A model generated the notes under the pieces. The model did not search any database and was not told the origin of the DNA. It saw only the letters and a list, made by a program, of their open reading frames with translations. Below, piece by piece: positions 62,492 through 64,000 of a DNA stretch of 64,000 nucleotides. The stretch is taken from the NCBI GenBank assembly GCA_029263395.1, contig JAJCXO010000023.1:25013-89012 (forward strand). Direction: 5' to 3'. The stretch comes from Acidobacteriota bacterium. Lineage in GTDB: Bacteria; Acidobacteriota; Thermoanaerobaculia; Multivoradales; J023. Every line of letters begins with the position of its first letter. Within the stretch, counting starts at the first letter, position 1. A program made the position numbers and the translations under genes.

Positions 62492-63301
62492 ATGAACATT
62501 CTGGTGTGTCTGAAGCAGATTCTCGATCCGGACATCCCGGCCCGTGATTTCAGAATTGACCCTGAGCGACGGGAGGCGGTGCGGGGATCGGCGGATCTGG
62601 TCACCAACATTTTCTGCGAAAACGCCCTCGAGACTGCCCTCCAGCTTCGATCTACCAGCGGCGGTACCATCACCGTGTTGTCTCACGGCAGTGAGGACAC
62701 CGAAGATGTGCTGCGCAAGGCCCTGGCCATGAAGGCTGACGAGGCAGCCTTGGTCTTGGATCAAGACGCCGAGCGCGCTGACCCACTCCAAGCCGCCAGA
62801 GTGCTCGCCGCGGCGATCCGTAAGCTTGGGTCGTTCGACGTCATCATGGTCGGCCGTGAGTCTGGAGACTGGGGTATTGGCCAAACCGGAGGCTTGCTGG
62901 CCGAAGAGCTCGGCCTGCCATTCATCGCGCTGGTCGAGCAGCTCGAAGTCGACGAGCGAGGACTGCGTATCCAGCGCCAGACCGACACCGGAACCGAGAT
63001 CTTCGAAGTTACTCCGCCGGTGGTCATCAGCATCACCAACAGTGAGAACAACTTGCCGAGGATCCCCAAAACCCGCGATGTGATGAAATCGTACCGTAAG
63101 CCGCTCACCACGCTCTCGCTTGCAGACCTGTCTCTCGAAGACCCCTCACTCAGTCCTGCGGCCGGCAGCTATTACCGATTGGCCGAGATTTCGATACCCG
63201 AGAAAGAGATCCGGTGTGAGCTGGTCGAGGGCGACAATCTCGAGCAGCGCATCGACGCCTTCGCTCGCCGCGTTGCGGACATTGCCGACACCACACGCTG
63301 A
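62492..63301 (+). CDS. etfB: Electron transfer flavoprotein beta subunit
   Basis: A 269-aa protein. The N-terminus MNILVCLKQILDPDIPARDF, the middle segment VIMVGRESGDWGIGQTGGLLAEELGLPF and the ETF-beta loop segment VVISITNSENNLPRIP are clear. EtfAB passes electrons from acyl-CoA dehydrogenases to the quinone pool. It is 30 bp before etfA. The ATG at 62492 is used; an upstream frame to 62330 is not coding. Confidence 0.95.
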   Translation: MNILVCLKQILDPDIPARDFRIDPERREAVRGSADLVTNIFCENALETALQLRSTSGGTITVLSHGSEDTEDVLRKALAMKADEAALVLDQDAERADPLQAARVLAAAIRKLGSFDVIMVGRESGDWGIGQTGGLLAEELGLPFIALVEQLEVDERGLRIQRQTDTGTEIFEVTPPVVISITNSENNLPRIPKTRDVMKSYRKPLTTLSLADLSLEDPSLSPAAGSYYRLAEISIPEKEIRCELVEGDNLEQRIDAFARRVADIADTTR

Positions 63302-63331
63302 AGCCAACCTCCCATCTCGAGAACACCCACG

Positions 63332-64000
63332 ATGAACGACATCCTAGTTTGCCTGTGGTCCATCAACGGACTTGACCGCGCTGCCCAGGGCGTCCTCGGG
63401 GCGGGCCGAAAGCTGGCCGATGCCACCGGCGGCAAACTGCACGCTCTGCTCGTGGGCGCGCAAGACGAAACGCTGATCGAAGCCGTGAGTTGTATTGCCG
63501 ACCAGGTGCTAGTCGTCGATCAGGACCCGCTTCACGAAGTGCAGCCAGAACTTTATTTGGCGGTGCTCGTCGACATCAGCCGCTCCGTTCAACCACGAGC
63601 CATTCTCATGGGCAGTGACGTGTACAGCCAGGAGCTGACACCACGCCTGGCGCACCGCCTCGGCGGCAGCTCGATGGCGGACGGCGCCGAACTGATGCTG
63701 GCGGAAAACGGCGCGCTGCGGGTGCGACGCACCGCCTATGGTGGCCGAGCGATGGCGGTTTACGAACTGGGACGCCGGCCGGCTGTCGTCTGGTTGCGGG
63801 CCCGCGGCTTCGCACCTGCCGAGCCAAATCCAGAATTCCACGGAGTGATCTCCCGTCCTCAGATCGAGCTGCCGGAAGCAGTCGCGGCGCGTATTGTCGA
63901 ACGCCATGTTGAGCCACGGGATGGCGTCCCGCTCGAAGACGCACTATTGGTCGTCTCCGGCGGCCGTGGTCTCGGCGGCCCCGAACCCTTCGAGGATCTG
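63332..64000 (+). CDS. etfA: Electron transfer flavoprotein alpha subunit (truncated by window end)
   Basis: 223 codons from the ATG at 63332 run open to the window end. NDILVCLWSINGLDRAAQGVLGAGRKLADATGG is typical of the alpha-subunit N-terminal fold, and RAILMGSDVYSQELTPRLAHRLGGSSMADGAEL is also typical. The last part VVSGGRGLGGPEPFEDL begins the FAD-binding C-terminal domain. It partners etfB. The C-terminal part lies outside the window. Confidence 0.93.
   Translation, partial: MNDILVCLWSINGLDRAAQGVLGAGRKLADATGGKLHALLVGAQDETLIEAVSCIADQVLVVDQDPLHEVQPELYLAVLVDISRSVQPRAILMGSDVYSQELTPRLAHRLGGSSMADGAELMLAENGALRVRRTAYGGRAMAVYELGRRPAVVWLRARGFAPAEPNPEFHGVISRPQIELPEAVAARIVERHVEPRDGVPLEDALLVVSGGRGLGGPEPFEDL

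Overview
The window is a moderately GC-rich, gene-dense stretch of bacterial chromosome with about 50 genes on both strands. The most likely source is an Acidobacteriota bacterium, possibly near the Thermoanaerobaculia. Support comes from two VWFA-related proteins of the acidobacterial type, two ECF-sigma/serine-threonine-kinase-TPR modules, a Gldg/DUF4340 ABC operon, Tat-exported DUF1800/DUF1501 proteins and many secreted proteins. A myxobacterial origin is less likely but cannot be excluded. No tRNA, rRNA, CRISPR array, insertion sequence or phage region was seen.

Layout. 1-3.3 kb (minus): an ECF sigma factor, an unknown 117-aa protein, an open Cys-rich frame lying directly behind that protein's stop codon, and a kinase-TPR protein cut by the window edge. 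3.7-12.2 kb (plus): a five-heme cytochrome c with an outer-membrane barrel partner, a VWFA protein, an OmpA lipoprotein, an aldo/keto reductase and a large unknown secreted protein. 12.2-15.4 kb (minus): a second sigma/kinase module with overlapping genes. 15.8-20.3 kb (plus): a CSLREA beta-helix protein, then a di-heme peroxidase-like cytochrome overlapping an exported ankyrin protein. 20.3-28 kb (minus): an M32 carboxypeptidase, a 1034-aa VWFA protein, a hybrid histidine kinase and a BON-LysM protein. 28.2-33.6 kb: a HerA-like ATPase convergent with a PhzF-FHA pair, plus a coiled-coil protein. 33.8-39.4 kb (plus): an ABC ATPase/permease/Gldg/DUF4340 operon and a TlpA-like thioredoxin. 39.5-42.7 kb: an XRE regulator, an AT-rich gap full of inverted repeats, the RsgA GTPase, a small secreted six-cysteine peptide and a DUF1801 protein. 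42.7-43.6 kb: a gene-poor block of tandem repeats, mostly with a 42-bp period. 43.6-47.5 kb (plus): a CorE-like metal-sensing sigma factor, a copper-type P1B-ATPase and two small genes. 47.5-54.4 kb (minus): a sulfotransferase-like protein, a class IV aminotransferase, a CysQ phosphatase and a very large hybrid sensor kinase. 54.5-59 kb: a DUF1800/DUF1501 pair and a DUF2252 protein. 59-64 kb: two SDRs, a quinone-reductase-like MDR protein and a MaoC protein (minus), then etfB and a truncated etfA (plus). This last block looks like acyl-CoA or fatty-acid metabolism with electron transfer.

The strongest unusual item is the gene at 41805-42122. It encodes a signal peptide, a propeptide ending in Gly-Gly, and a core whose six cysteines have the spacing of CS-alpha-beta defensins (C-x4-C-x3-C-x9-C-x4-C-x-C). 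A strong hairpin lies after it. Other items worth attention are the CorE-like sigma factor beside a copper ATPase, a perfect 13-bp hairpin at the peroxidase/ankyrin junction, the 42-bp repeat tract, in-frame minisatellites in the linkers of several proteins, and a shared C-terminal tail on two otherwise unrelated exported proteins.
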